From Veillonella sp. VA139 (GTDB taxonomy: Bacteria; Bacillota; Negativicutes; Veillonellales; Veillonellaceae), in assembly GCF_003992005.1 (NCBI RefSeq), contig NZ_RQVL01000002.1:114308-178307 (forward strand): a DNA stretch of 64,000 bases. Direction: 5' to 3'. Shown piece by piece: positions 54,897-63,397 of this stretch. The translations under genes were made by a program, and so were the position numbers. The notes beneath the pieces were generated by a model that was not told where the DNA came from, searched no databases, and saw nothing but the letters and a program-made list of their open reading frames with translations. Positions within the stretch are counted from its first letter, which is position 1. Each line of letters begins with the position of its first letter.

Positions 54897-56564
54897 ATGA
54901 AGTGGTTATATGAACGGGCACAGACACATAGAGATACGTACTTTTTAAACGAACTTACCTATGGAGATGTGTTGACTGTAACAATAGCTACAGCAAAACG
55001 ACTCGCTCCTCATCTTCGAGGGGAGAGTCGTATTGCTTTATGGGCAGAAAACTCTGTATCCATGGCGATACATCTATTTGCGTTATCTACATTGGGCATC
55101 GAAACGGTTTTGCTGAATACGAACCTAACAGAACGAGAAGTAACGGAACAGATGGAAAGCACTGGAGTTCACACCTTGCTAATGTCGGAAAAAATGGCAC
55201 AGGTCTTGCGAACGCAAAAGGGAATATGTGACATCTTAGAACTTGATAGATCGTTATCCATAGAAAGAAAGGGAGAACTTCAATATATTTGTTTTCCTTC
55301 ATCACTGAATTACCCTTCTAATTCTGTGACTTCCACATTGTACGATAAGGATCATAGTAGAGAAACAGTCTACGGTTCAGACACTGTCATTGTTGATAAT
55401 GGTGCCTTGGTTGCTGGAAATAAGTTGAAAATTACTGATGTAATACGAGAAGAGAATACAATACTTGTAAATGAATTGGATAAAGTCACTATTGGCACCA
55501 ACTCATGGGGGAATAGACCTGATTGTGTTCATGATTTTGAAAGTACTATACATAGTCAAATAGAATGGAATCCATTCAATGACACAGTATTTTGCATTAT
55601 CAACACGAGTGCTACAACGGGGAAATTCAAATCAGTACCTGTGCGATGGTCGCAGATTGAGGCTCATGTGAAAGCCTCTGCTAAAGTGCTAGGCGTGAAA
55701 GAAGATGACAATTGGCTTGTAGTATTGCCTATGTTCCATGTCAGCGGTTTATCTATTATTTTGCGTACTTTGTATAATGGTACGAGAGCGACGATTCGTG
55801 AAAAGTTCTCGGAACAAGTCGTACTAGAGGCATTAGAAACAGAAGATGTCACTATGGTGTCATTGGTGCCCACTGTCTTGCAACGCATAGTAGACCGCAT
55901 AGAAGCACCAGCTTTACGGGCTATCTTATTAGGTGGCGAGTTTATTCCCATGCCACTGTTACAAGAGTGCGTTAAGCGAGAGTTGCCGGTGTATAAGACG
56001 TATGGCATGTCAGAAACTTTTGCACAAAGTACGACCTTCAGTATTCGAGATTATCCAAATAAATTAGCCTCTGTAGGATATCCTTTAGAAGGTGTTACTA
56101 TTGACATTCGAAATCCCGATGAAGAAGGAGTAGGAGAAGTGTGGCTTTCATCTCCCATGTTGATGAAAGGTTACCTTAACAAAGAGCCGATTCACGGGGC
56201 TTTCAATACAGATGATATTGGTTACGTAGATGACGATGGATTTTTGTATCTTTTGAACCGCAGAAAAGACATCATCATTTCTGGGGGCGAGAATATTTAT
56301 CCTAAGGAAATCGAGGATGTCCTATATGGAATGGATGGTATTCTGGAATGTGCCGTCATCCCCGTATCGGATTCTAAATGGGGACAAGTGCCTGTCTTGT
56401 GCGTGGTAACAAATTGTTCGGAAGATGAGATTAGAGAATATCTATTGAATCGCTTAGCAAAATACAAAATGCCGAAACGTATGATATATTTCGAGACCTT
56501 GCCGAAGAACAGTATGGGGAAAATTTTACGGCAAGAATTGATTAACAAAGTAGAAAGGGCATAG
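54897..56564 (+). CDS. menE: o-Succinylbenzoate-CoA ligase
   Basis: Adenylate-forming ligase that makes OSB-CoA for MenB. The 555-residue protein has a P-loop-like INTSATTGKFKSVPV (usual form TSGTTGKPKG; here the first Gly is Ala), YGMSETFAQ, GEVWLSSPMLMKGYL, and the C-terminal ISGGENIYPKEIEDV and catalytic Lys in PKNSMGKILRQEL. Residues about 120-215 form a poorly conserved insertion before the P-loop, making the protein longer than usual. It is grouped with menB and a thioesterase gene 1 base after its stop. Confidence 0.88.
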   Translation: MKWLYERAQTHRDTYFLNELTYGDVLTVTIATAKRLAPHLRGESRIALWAENSVSMAIHLFALSTLGIETVLLNTNLTEREVTEQMESTGVHTLLMSEKMAQVLRTQKGICDILELDRSLSIERKGELQYICFPSSLNYPSNSVTSTLYDKDHSRETVYGSDTVIVDNGALVAGNKLKITDVIREENTILVNELDKVTIGTNSWGNRPDCVHDFESTIHSQIEWNPFNDTVFCIINTSATTGKFKSVPVRWSQIEAHVKASAKVLGVKEDDNWLVVLPMFHVSGLSIILRTLYNGTRATIREKFSEQVVLEALETEDVTMVSLVPTVLQRIVDRIEAPALRAILLGGEFIPMPLLQECVKRELPVYKTYGMSETFAQSTTFSIRDYPNKLASVGYPLEGVTIDIRNPDEEGVGEVWLSSPMLMKGYLNKEPIHGAFNTDDIGYVDDDGFLYLLNRRKDIIISGGENIYPKEIEDVLYGMDGILECAVIPVSDSKWGQVPVLCVVTNCSEDEIREYLLNRLAKYKMPKRMIYFETLPKNSMGKILRQELINKVERA

Positions 56565-56565
56565 T

Positions 56566-56991
56566 ATGAAGGAGACCTCTTTATTAGAACAATTACAGAT
56601 AGAGACATTCCATTGCGCTGGACAAGCCTTTCAAAGTCGAATGAAGCTTTCAGCATTTCATGCACAGCCCTTTGGATTCGTCAACGGTGGCGTGTACCTT
56701 GCCTATGGAGAAGCATTGGCAGGTATGGCATCCAATGCGATATTGGCGCAAGAAATGACGGCGCCTAGTGAAAGTGGCACAGATTCAGAACCTATTAGAC
56801 AAAAAGTAGCGGTAGGTCAATCGGTGACGGCTAATCATGTGAAATCGAAACGATGTGACGGCTTTGTAGTAGCGCGTGGCCAATTGTTACACCAAGGCGG
56901 ACGTAATCATGTGTGGACTATTAATATCTTTGATGAAGAAGATCAATTGTTGTCTCATATGACGGTGACTAATAGTATCATTAATGTGTGA
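56566..56991 (+). CDS. Hotdog-fold thioesterase (probable DHNA-CoA thioesterase, MenI-like)
   Basis: A 141-residue PaaI/YdiI-type hotdog protein: HAQPFGFVNGGVYLAYGEALA (about residues 28-48, with the Gly-Gly catalytic-helix region) and a C-terminal sheet with LLHQGGRNHVWTINIFDE. Its position directly after menE (1-base gap) suggests it hydrolyses dihydroxynaphthoyl-CoA, the step after MenB. Name inferred from context. Confidence 0.82.
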   Translation: MKETSLLEQLQIETFHCAGQAFQSRMKLSAFHAQPFGFVNGGVYLAYGEALAGMASNAILAQEMTAPSESGTDSEPIRQKVAVGQSVTANHVKSKRCDGFVVARGQLLHQGGRNHVWTINIFDEEDQLLSHMTVTNSIINV

Positions 56992-57062
56992 GAAATTATG
57001 TCTATTGGTGAGAATTTATGTATAACACGATGTTATCATACCATCCATGTTAATTATATTAG

Positions 57063-57165
57063 AGTATTCATATATAGATTGGTAGTACACCGTTAAATCC
57101 TCATATCTTTTATTGTCAGTGATTAGCTCAATAGTATCCATAGATAGATGGGTAGTAAACCGTTA
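57063..57165 (+). repeat. 33-base imperfect direct repeat, 70 bases apart
   Basis: Copies at 57063-57095 and 57133-57165 share AGTAT-CAT, ATAGAT, GGTAGTA and ACCGTTA. Both lie in the non-coding region before trmD. Confidence 0.75.
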
Positions 57166-57259
57166 CACTTTATAAATAAGTAGCACATGGAAACATAAGT
57201 CTGAATAGAATTAATTTGTTATACATATTTGTATTGACTAGAAAGGAGGTGCGCCTCTT

Positions 57260-58090
57260 ATGAAAATAGATATTATATCTTTGTTCCCAGTGTTTTTTGA
57301 TGCCTTTTTCACACATTCCATCATCAAACGTGCCTTACAGGCGAATCGATTGGATATGAAAGTGACAAACCCAAGGGAGTTTTCTCATAGCAAGCATGGG
57401 CAAGTGGATGATACTCCTTATGGCGGTGGCGCTGGTATGCTTATGAAAGCACCTCCTCTCTTTGAAGCTGTGGAACATGTATTGCAGATGCCGATAGAAG
57501 AACATCGTAATACAAAGGCGAATCACAAACGCCATGTTGTGTTTATGGGACCTACGGGGACACCATTCACACAAGAAAAAGCACGAGAATTAGCCACCTA
57601 TGAGCAACTTGTCATCGTCTGCGGTCATTACGAAGGGGTGGATTACAGAGTAGAAGAACACTTAGTGGATGAAACTATATCTATTGGAGATTATGTGTTA
57701 ACGGGCGGTGAATTACCAGCCATGGTGGTAGCCGATGCAGTGGCTCGTATGATTCCTGGTGTGTTAGGAGCTACATCGGGAGCCATAGAAGACTCCTTTT
57801 ATCATCCTGTACTTGAGTGCCCACAATATACGAAACCACAAGAATACAGAGGTATGACGGTGCCAGATATATTGTTGAGTGGTCATCATAAACATATTGA
57901 GCAATGGCGGCTAGAAGAATCGTTGAAACGGACTGCTTTACTACGAAATGATTTGCTCAAACGAGAATTAACCGTAGATGAAATTAAGGCACTGAAAAGA
58001 GTACTAGATAGAGTTGATTCTGTAGAGGAACAACAAATACTTTCAAAATTGGTAGAACAGCCTACTTTCACAAAGGAAAAGAGGAAATAA
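57260..58090 (+). CDS. trmD: tRNA (guanine-N1-)-methyltransferase
   Basis: Methylates G37 of tRNAs with a trefoil-knot SPOUT fold. The 276-residue protein has MKIDIISLFPVFF, DDTPYGGGAGMLMKAPPL, CGHYEGVDYRVEEHL and ISIGDYVLTGGELPAMV, all TrmD signatures. It is longer than the classical ~245 residues by a C-terminal extension. A very strong ribosome site GAAAGGAGG precedes the ATG. The next gene starts directly after its stop. Confidence 0.97.
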   Translation: MKIDIISLFPVFFDAFFTHSIIKRALQANRLDMKVTNPREFSHSKHGQVDDTPYGGGAGMLMKAPPLFEAVEHVLQMPIEEHRNTKANHKRHVVFMGPTGTPFTQEKARELATYEQLVIVCGHYEGVDYRVEEHLVDETISIGDYVLTGGELPAMVVADAVARMIPGVLGATSGAIEDSFYHPVLECPQYTKPQEYRGMTVPDILLSGHHKHIEQWRLEESLKRTALLRNDLLKRELTVDEIKALKRVLDRVDSVEEQQILSKLVEQPTFTKEKRK

Positions 58091-58663
58091 ATGGCGAATT
58101 TATATATTGGACTCGTTCATTATCCCATTATGAATAAACATGGTGAAGTGATCACGACGGCCATCACGAACTACGATATCCACGATATTGCCAGAGCATC
58201 TACAACCTATGATGTGGAACGGTATTTTATCATTCACAATGTGCCGAGCCAACGTGAATTGGCAGAAACTGTAATGAGTCACTGGAAAACGGGATTTGGC
58301 AGTACTTACAATCCAGACCGTAAAGATGCTTTCAAACATGTGGAGCTAGTCAATTCCATTCGACAAGCCATCGACATGGTGACGGAATTAGAAGGACAGA
58401 CGCCAATCGTGTGTACTACGGATGCACGGACCTATGATAATACCATTACCTATGCGTCGCTCCGTACATCACTTGAAAGTGAGAGCCGTCCTGTGGTAGT
58501 ATTATTTGGAACGGGGTATGGTATGACGAAGGAAACAATGGAAGATTTCGATTATATCTTAGAACCCATCTATGGACATGGTGAGTACAATCACCTTTCA
58601 GTTCGTAGTGCCGTATCAATTATATTAGACCGCTTACGAGGCGAAGCGTGGTGGAATAAATAG
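58091..58663 (+). CDS. SPOUT-type RNA methyltransferase
   Basis: A 190-residue protein with RNA-methyltransferase character: LYIGLVHYPIMNKHGEVITTAITNYDIHDIARA at the N-terminus, VVVLFGTGYGM and the YNHLSVRSAVSIILDRL knot-type ending. This matches the TM1570-like RNA methyltransferase family usually found next to trmD. Substrate not known. The ATG begins directly after the trmD stop. Confidence 0.85.
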   Translation: MANLYIGLVHYPIMNKHGEVITTAITNYDIHDIARASTTYDVERYFIIHNVPSQRELAETVMSHWKTGFGSTYNPDRKDAFKHVELVNSIRQAIDMVTELEGQTPIVCTTDARTYDNTITYASLRTSLESESRPVVVLFGTGYGMTKETMEDFDYILEPIYGHGEYNHLSVRSAVSIILDRLRGEAWWNK

Positions 58664-58672
58664 GAGGACAGT

Positions 58673-59401
58673 ATGTCAGGACATTCTAAATGGTCAAATA
58701 TTAAACATAGAAAAGGTAAAAATGATGCGTTAAAAGCAAAAATTACCACAAAAATTAGCCGTGAAATCACAGTGGCTGTCAAAGCTGGTGGTACAGATCC
58801 AACCGGCAATATGCGTTTGAAATTGGCATTACAAAAAGCTCGTGAAAATAATATTCCGAAAGATAATATCCAACGTGCCATCGATAAAGGTGCTGGTGCT
58901 GGTGATGCGAACAACTACGAAGAAATTATCTATGAAGGATACGGCCCAGGTGGCGCTGCCATCCTTGTAGAAGTGATGACAGATAACCGCAACCGTGCCG
59001 CAGCAGACGTTCGTCACGCCTTCTCCAAACGTGGTGGCAACCTAGGTGAAAGTGGCTCCGTCAATTGGATGTTCAAACGCAAAGGTGTATTTGTCATTCC
59101 TCAAGAAGGCAATGATGAAGAAACATTGACTTTATTGGCTCTTGACGCTGGCGCAGAAGATATCAAAGTAGAAGACGATGTATTCGTTATCTATACATTA
59201 CCAGATGATTACGATACGGTAGAAGCTGCCTTAGCAGAAGCGTCTATCGCTACAGATATGGCACAAATCACAATGGTTCCAGATACAAATATGGAATTAA
59301 CAGGTGATGACGCAGTGAATATGCAACGAGTACTAGACATGTTGGAAGACTTGGATGATGTACAAGATGTGTATCATAATTCAATTCTCAATATTGAGTA
59401 G
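58673..59401 (+). CDS. yebC: YebC/PmpR-family transcriptional regulator
   Basis: A 242-residue protein with the YebC start MSGHSKWSNIKHRKG and the NIPKDNIQRAIDKGAG motif. YebC-family proteins act as DNA-binding regulators or as translation factors at proline stretches. The start has TAGGAGGACAG, and the gene follows the RNA methyltransferase by 9 bases. It ends in a strong terminator and is the last core gene before mobile DNA. Confidence 0.96.
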   Translation: MSGHSKWSNIKHRKGKNDALKAKITTKISREITVAVKAGGTDPTGNMRLKLALQKARENNIPKDNIQRAIDKGAGAGDANNYEEIIYEGYGPGGAAILVEVMTDNRNRAAADVRHAFSKRGGNLGESGSVNWMFKRKGVFVIPQEGNDEETLTLLALDAGAEDIKVEDDVFVIYTLPDDYDTVEAALAEASIATDMAQITMVPDTNMELTGDDAVNMQRVLDMLEDLDDVQDVYHNSILNIE

Positions 59402-59414
59402 TTAGAGATGTGAT

Positions 59415-59457
59415 AAAGTAGCACTCTACAAAGGTTTTTGAGAGTGCTACTTTTATC
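59415..59457 (+). terminator. Terminator after yebC
   Basis: AAAGTAGCACTCT (59415-59427) pairs perfectly with AGAGTGCTACTTT (59441-59453), then TATC. Confidence 0.85.
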
Positions 59458-59490
59458 AATTATGCCTTAAAAATGGCAAAAAATAAAACG

Positions 59491-59512
59491 GTTGCACAAC
59501 CGTTGCACAACC
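59491..59512 (+). repeat. Perfect 11-base tandem repeat with palindromic units
   Basis: GTTGCACAACC occurs twice without a gap (59491-59501, 59502-59512). With the preceding G the unit is a near-palindrome, GGTTG-CA-CAACC. It could be a recombinase core or an operator. Confidence 0.7.
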
Positions 59513-59704
59513 TTTTCATATGAAAGATATTACAGAGAGTAGAATAAATATAAAAAATGTCTAAATTTACATATCTAATTATTGGGGATTATTTTAACAA
59601 TTCATGGTAATTAGATTATTTGTGATGTAAAGAATGTTTAGATGATTTTATTTCTGTCTGGATAAGCAAATTAAAAAATTTTAACTAAAGAGCATTAATG
59701 AAAG

Positions 59705-59733
59705 AGCACAGCTATAAAAAGCTGTGCTTTTTT
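59705..59733 (+). terminator. Terminator before the 298-residue gene
   Basis: AGCACAGCT (59705-59713) pairs with AGCTGTGCT (59720-59728), T-run follows. Nearly the same hairpin closes the gene at 60721. Confidence 0.85.
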
Positions 59734-59815
59734 ATTTTATAGAACGATTTAAGGTTTTCTCTATACAAAATGACTAATGCGTACTACAATTACATTAAGA
59801 AAGGTGTTGGTAATT

Positions 59816-60712
59816 ATGGATAGCCAATATAAGGATAATCAGTTTTGTATCACTGTAGAGTATGAAAAGTTGGAATCAAATCCAGAACAAATCTTTTTAG
59901 GGATAGCAAAACTAATAGAAGGGTTACAGTATACAGATAAACAACTAGTTGGGTGTATTGCGAAAGATATAGAGCCAGTTGTATTACTAGATAATATCGA
60001 ACAAGGTTCTATTAAGATATTTTTGCGCTCCGTTATTGAGTCTTTACCTGATGAAGGACTAGAAAAATGTGATATTAAACGTATCATAGGAGCATTCTTG
60101 GTGAAAGCAAAGTATGCTATATTGAAGGCCACGAGTCAGAATGAACCAATACAAACTCATCAATTAGATCAATTAGAAAAAGAAATTGATGCATATGCGC
60201 AGGATACAGGTACAAGTACATTGGGATGCTATACTCAAGTAGATAGAGAAAGTATTATCACTAGTATGGCAAGGATTACGGACGCTGTTGATACAATGAG
60301 ACCAAGTGATCGTGTTAAATTTGAAGCGGAAATAGGTGGTAGTGTACAAACTATCTCAATCCCCAAAGAGTTACAAGTGGATGATAGTGTAACTGATTCA
60401 TTGGCTAAACATGAAGAAATTAACCAGGATACCTTTATTTTAAAAATACACAAGGTAGATTTTATGGGAAACTCTAAGTGGGAATTTAGGTTAGGAAAAA
60501 GTAAAATTTCTGCACATATAGAAGATGAAGAGTGGCTAAAGAGATATAAAACAGGAAAAGTTATACTAGTTCCTGGTGACTCACTAAAAGTATTAATGGA
60601 AGTAAAAATGCAGTATGGAAAAGGTTATGATTTAATTTGTACCTTATTTAAAATTATTAAAGTACTTGATGTCATACATACAGAAGAGCCAATAGAGGAA
60701 AACTTATTTTAA
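59816..60712 (+). CDS. Unrecognised 298-residue mobile-element protein
   Basis: No named family recognised. The frame opens at 59777; ATG 59816 is preferred, with GAAAGGTG upstream. The N-terminal half contains IEPVVLLDNIEQGSIKIFLRSV, a pattern I associate loosely with uncharacterised proteins of phages and integrative elements; the C-terminal half is beta-rich. No membrane segments or signal peptide. It stands alone between two almost identical terminators, like an inserted cassette, and precedes the XRE/ImmA pair. Confidence 0.65.
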   Translation: MDSQYKDNQFCITVEYEKLESNPEQIFLGIAKLIEGLQYTDKQLVGCIAKDIEPVVLLDNIEQGSIKIFLRSVIESLPDEGLEKCDIKRIIGAFLVKAKYAILKATSQNEPIQTHQLDQLEKEIDAYAQDTGTSTLGCYTQVDRESIITSMARITDAVDTMRPSDRVKFEAEIGGSVQTISIPKELQVDDSVTDSLAKHEEINQDTFILKIHKVDFMGNSKWEFRLGKSKISAHIEDEEWLKRYKTGKVILVPGDSLKVLMEVKMQYGKGYDLICTLFKIIKVLDVIHTEEPIEENLF

Positions 60713-60720
60713 ATGTAAAA

Positions 60721-60751
60721 AGCACAGCCTAAAAAGCTGTGCTATTTTTTT
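60721..60751 (+). terminator. Terminator after the 298-residue gene
   Basis: AGCACAGC (60721-60728) pairs with GCTGTGCT (60736-60743), followed by A and a T-run; a near copy of the hairpin at 59705. Confidence 0.85.
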
Positions 60752-60858
60752 GTAGTATCACAAATATAAAAATTTGACAATTAACAACTAATGAATTATA
60801 ATTAACAAGCGAGTTAAAAAAGGTTTGTAGGTATGTTTATTTGTAAGGAGTGTAAATT

Positions 60859-61209
60859 GTGGTTACGGAGTATGGAAAGCTATTAAGGAAAATAAGGATA
60901 GACCATGATGAGATATTGAAAGACATGGCTGGTAAGTTAGAAATTACATCAGCGTATTTATCATCAATTGAAAATGGTAAGCGTCCGATTCCTGTTAATA
61001 TGACAAGAACAATTGTTGCTGAATATGACTTAGATGATTTAATGGAATGTAATTTATTCGCAGCAGAAGATAGCATTAAAAAAAATGTAGAAATTAATTT
61101 GAATACAGCAAATCAATCTCAGAAGACTGTAGTCTTATCTTTAGCAAGACAATTTGAACAGCTAACTGATGAGCAACTTGAGAAAATCCGCCAAATTTTA
61201 GAAGAGTAG
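60859..61209 (+). CDS. XRE-type helix-turn-helix regulator
   Basis: A 116-residue repressor-like protein. Residues about 5-60 are a HTH_XRE domain (LRKIRIDHDEILKDMAGKLEIT, then SAYLSSIENGKRPIP). The C-terminal part is helical and may dimerise. The start is GTG 60859, 8 bases after AAGGAG. It is followed after 12 bases by an ImmA/IrrE protease gene, the usual repressor-protease pair of integrative elements and prophages, in which the protease cleaves the repressor on induction. Confidence 0.88.
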   Translation: MVTEYGKLLRKIRIDHDEILKDMAGKLEITSAYLSSIENGKRPIPVNMTRTIVAEYDLDDLMECNLFAAEDSIKKNVEINLNTANQSQKTVVLSLARQFEQLTDEQLEKIRQILEE

Positions 61210-61221
61210 GTGATGTAATAT

Positions 61222-61728
61222 ATGGCAGGCTTGTATGTAAAACCTCTAACATTAAATGATATTCGTAAAATATGTAGTAAGATAAGAAAACTATTAGGTA
61301 TTCCAGTAGATGAGCCTATAGATATCGTAAGACTATTGGAACATAAGCTTCATTCATTAGGAATAGAGTTTGAAATTGTTCCTGAATCAGAATTAGGCAT
61401 GAGACATGGAGAATCTATTTTAGGACAAAAGATAATACGAATACGAGAGGATGTGTACAATAGAGCCTGTGAAGGTCATGGTCGAGACAGACTTACAATA
61501 GCGCATGAGTTAGGGCACATAATATTACATCAAAAAGAAGATATAGTTCTTACAAGAAGCGAAGGTACGATTCCACCATATATGGATCCAGAATGGCAAG
61601 CGAATGCATTTGCAGGAGAATTACTAGCTCCATTCCAATATATAAAACATATGGACATACTTGATATATCAACACAGTATGGAGTTAGTATAGAGGCGGC
61701 TTCAGTTCAAAAGAATAGGAGGAAATAA
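61222..61728 (+). CDS. ImmA/IrrE-family metallo-endopeptidase
   Basis: A 168-residue protease with the zinc motif HELGH at residues 95-99 and a downstream DPEWQANAFAGELLAP helix that should supply the third ligand. Family members cleave XRE-type repressors (ImmA of ICEBs1, IrrE). It lies directly behind such a repressor gene, which is its likely target. Confidence 0.92.
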   Translation: MAGLYVKPLTLNDIRKICSKIRKLLGIPVDEPIDIVRLLEHKLHSLGIEFEIVPESELGMRHGESILGQKIIRIREDVYNRACEGHGRDRLTIAHELGHIILHQKEDIVLTRSEGTIPPYMDPEWQANAFAGELLAPFQYIKHMDILDISTQYGVSIEAASVQKNRRK

Positions 61729-61739
61729 ATGATAAGAAT

Positions 61740-61763
61740 AAAAAAACAGCCACCAAGTGGCTG
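61740..61763 (-). terminator. Minus-strand terminator
   Basis: Read on the minus strand: CAGCCA-CTTGG-TGGCTG followed by a run of seven Ts. It would stop leftward transcription, such as that from the integrase gene, before it enters the ImmA gene. Confidence 0.7.
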
Positions 61764-61900
61764 ATTACTTGGGGCTGTGCAGTGGAATCTATGTTGGATT
61801 CCAAAATCTGAACGTAAATGTGTCAGACTAAAATAAATATAAGCAATTTCATTTTAGCATTTACATAACGATTTTGCAACAGCCCAGAAAGGAGTATCCC

Positions 61901-62017
61901 ATGTGGATTTGTTGCAAAAGCTATACAAATCGATGGGGCAAGCTTATGGTAGCCAGTGATTACGGCTATACATGCTGGCGTTTTTGGGTCCCATCCAAGA
62001 AAAAACGAGACTCTTAA
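61901..62017 (+). CDS. Small 38-residue ORF
   Basis: ATG 61901 preceded by AAAGGAG; 38 codons, Trp/Cys/Lys-rich (WICC near the start, WRFWVP and KKKR near the end). No family recognised. The ribosome site lies in the loop between the inverted repeats TTTTGCAAC (61872-61880) and GTTGCAAAA (61911-61919). A terminator at 62083 follows on the same strand. It may be a real small gene of the element or chance. Confidence 0.45.
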   Translation: MWICCKSYTNRWGKLMVASDYGYTCWRFWVPSKKKRDS

Positions 62018-62082
62018 GATAACTTAAGGCACATAGTGAGACAGTAAGCTATCAGCTGACAATAGCATACTACACGAAGAAA

Positions 62083-62112
62083 GCCACCGTATTATGCGGT
62101 GGCCTTTTTTTT
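62083..62112 (+). terminator. Plus-strand terminator beside integrase
   Basis: GCCACCG (62083-62089) pairs with CGGTGGC (62097-62103), then eight Ts. Confidence 0.8.
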
Positions 62113-62113
62113 G

Positions 62114-63187
62114 TTATTCAACCATACTCATCATTTCCTCAGTAAATGTTACAGGTAATGTATTGACGGCATCAAGGAATTGTTTTCTTGTCTTATGAGT
62201 ATATACGTCACTAGTTACATCTCCAGTATGTGTATGACCTACAATTGATTTAAGAATATAAATATCCATATCTACATTGCGTGCCAGGGTGATGAATGTA
62301 TGTCGTGTGTCATGTGGTTTATGCTTAGATAATCCTAAGGATTCACATAAGCGCTCTATAGGTCTTGATAGACGTGTAGGGATTAATTTAGGGGGAAGTA
62401 ATGTGTCTGAACGTGAGAAATGTGCTTTGCTGTAAATCTCTTTTACAAAGGGCATAATACAATCAGCTAAAGGAATCATACGATCTTTACCAGCAGCTGT
62501 TTTTGAACCACCAATTACATATTGTTCCTTTAGATTTACATTCTCTAGTTTCACCTGGTATAGCTCAACAGGTCTCATTCCAGTATAGATATAAATTAAT
62601 ATGACACGTACAAGGATATCATCTGTATGTTGCCATAATATGGAAATCTCCTCTGGTGTAAATGGTTTATGTATGTTTGATTTAACGGCAGGAGGAAGTG
62701 TTATGTCCAGGGCATAGTTCTTTGTGATAATATCATTTTTAATAGCTTCTTTGAAAGCACCATTGATAGCTTTATAAATAGCATCATGGGAAGAACGTCC
62801 TAAATGTTTGTATTGATCGATAATGTTCTGTAAGTGAATTAATCGAATGTCTTTGATAGGCATGGACCATATACTGGAAAGTTTGGGTTTCACAGCTTCA
62901 AACTTTCCTTTTTTTATATCTACACCCTGTCGTTCTTTTTCTAATAACATCCAGTCCCAACATTGATAGAAAGGAACTGTATCACGATGCACTTTCATAG
63001 GGTCGTAGACATAATTAGCGATGGCATCGTAGGCTTCCTTTTGTGTAGCAAAAGTCCCTATCGTTTTGCGTATAGTTTTGCCATTGCTATCTTGTCCAAG
63101 AAATACCATAGCACGATAGGGCTTGCGTAATTTCTTGTGTTTCATCTTATAAACAGAACCAGTTCCGTTTGCGCGTTTCATTGCCAT
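62114..63187 (-). CDS. Tyrosine recombinase (integrase)
   Basis: A 357-residue integrase. An N-terminal AP2-like arm-binding segment (residues 1-60, NGTGSVYKMKHKKLRKPY) and a core-binding domain (about 65-160) precede the catalytic domain, with Arg205 (TGMRPVE), His292 and Arg295 (HDTRH), His318 (VGHTH) and the nucleophile Tyr329. All key residues are present, so it should be active. It resembles integrases of Firmicutes integrative elements and phages. Its attachment site was not identified. Confidence 0.93.
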   Translation of the reverse strand: MAMKRANGTGSVYKMKHKKLRKPYRAMVFLGQDSNGKTIRKTIGTFATQKEAYDAIANYVYDPMKVHRDTVPFYQCWDWMLLEKERQGVDIKKGKFEAVKPKLSSIWSMPIKDIRLIHLQNIIDQYKHLGRSSHDAIYKAINGAFKEAIKNDIITKNYALDITLPPAVKSNIHKPFTPEEISILWQHTDDILVRVILIYIYTGMRPVELYQVKLENVNLKEQYVIGGSKTAAGKDRMIPLADCIMPFVKEIYSKAHFSRSDTLLPPKLIPTRLSRPIERLCESLGLSKHKPHDTRHTFITLARNVDMDIYILKSIVGHTHTGDVTSDVYTHKTRKQFLDAVNTLPVTFTEEMMSMVE

Positions 63188-63211
63188 AATATGACTCCTA
63201 TATACCTAAAT

Positions 63212-63249
63212 AAAAAAGGGACTAAGTCATCCGCAGATAACCTAGTCCC
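63212..63249 (-). terminator. Strong minus-strand terminator upstream of integrase
   Basis: On the minus strand GGGACTA (63249-63243) pairs with TAGTCCC (63224-63218), with an inner GTTATC/GATGAC helix, then TTTTTT. It lies between the transposase and integrase genes; it could stop transposase transcription or act as an attenuator in the integrase leader. Confidence 0.8.
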
Positions 63250-63334
63250 CACAGTGTTCCCTCGGGTTCACTGTTTACTCGTTGTGAAGATAGTGTACTA
63301 CGGATAGGGAAAAAAATCAATTATTTATAAGAAT

Positions 63335-63347
63335 TTGACGGTGTCAA
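63335..63347. promoter_or_regulatory. TTGAC-GGT-GTCAA palindrome
   Basis: A perfect 5-bp-arm palindrome between the integrase and transposase genes; possibly an operator, or near the end of the insertion sequence. Confidence 0.4.
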
Positions 63348-63397
63348 GTTTTTGTTGGAAAAATAATTACCTAGCTTTAAAAGAGGGTTCCTCGTCA

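Larger units (their letters stand above)
59458..59815. other. Non-coding border region between yebC and the mobile genes
   Basis: AT-rich, no gene. It holds a perfect 11-base tandem repeat (59491-59512), a 9-base inverted repeat ATCTAATTA (59573-59581) / TAATTAGAT (59608-59616), and a terminator at 59705. Confidence 0.6.

Noticed and set aside
63250..63276. T-box or other known riboswitch in the integrase leader
   Set aside because: A stem-loop next to a terminator is present, but the T-box antiterminator sequence and other known aptamer motifs are missing.
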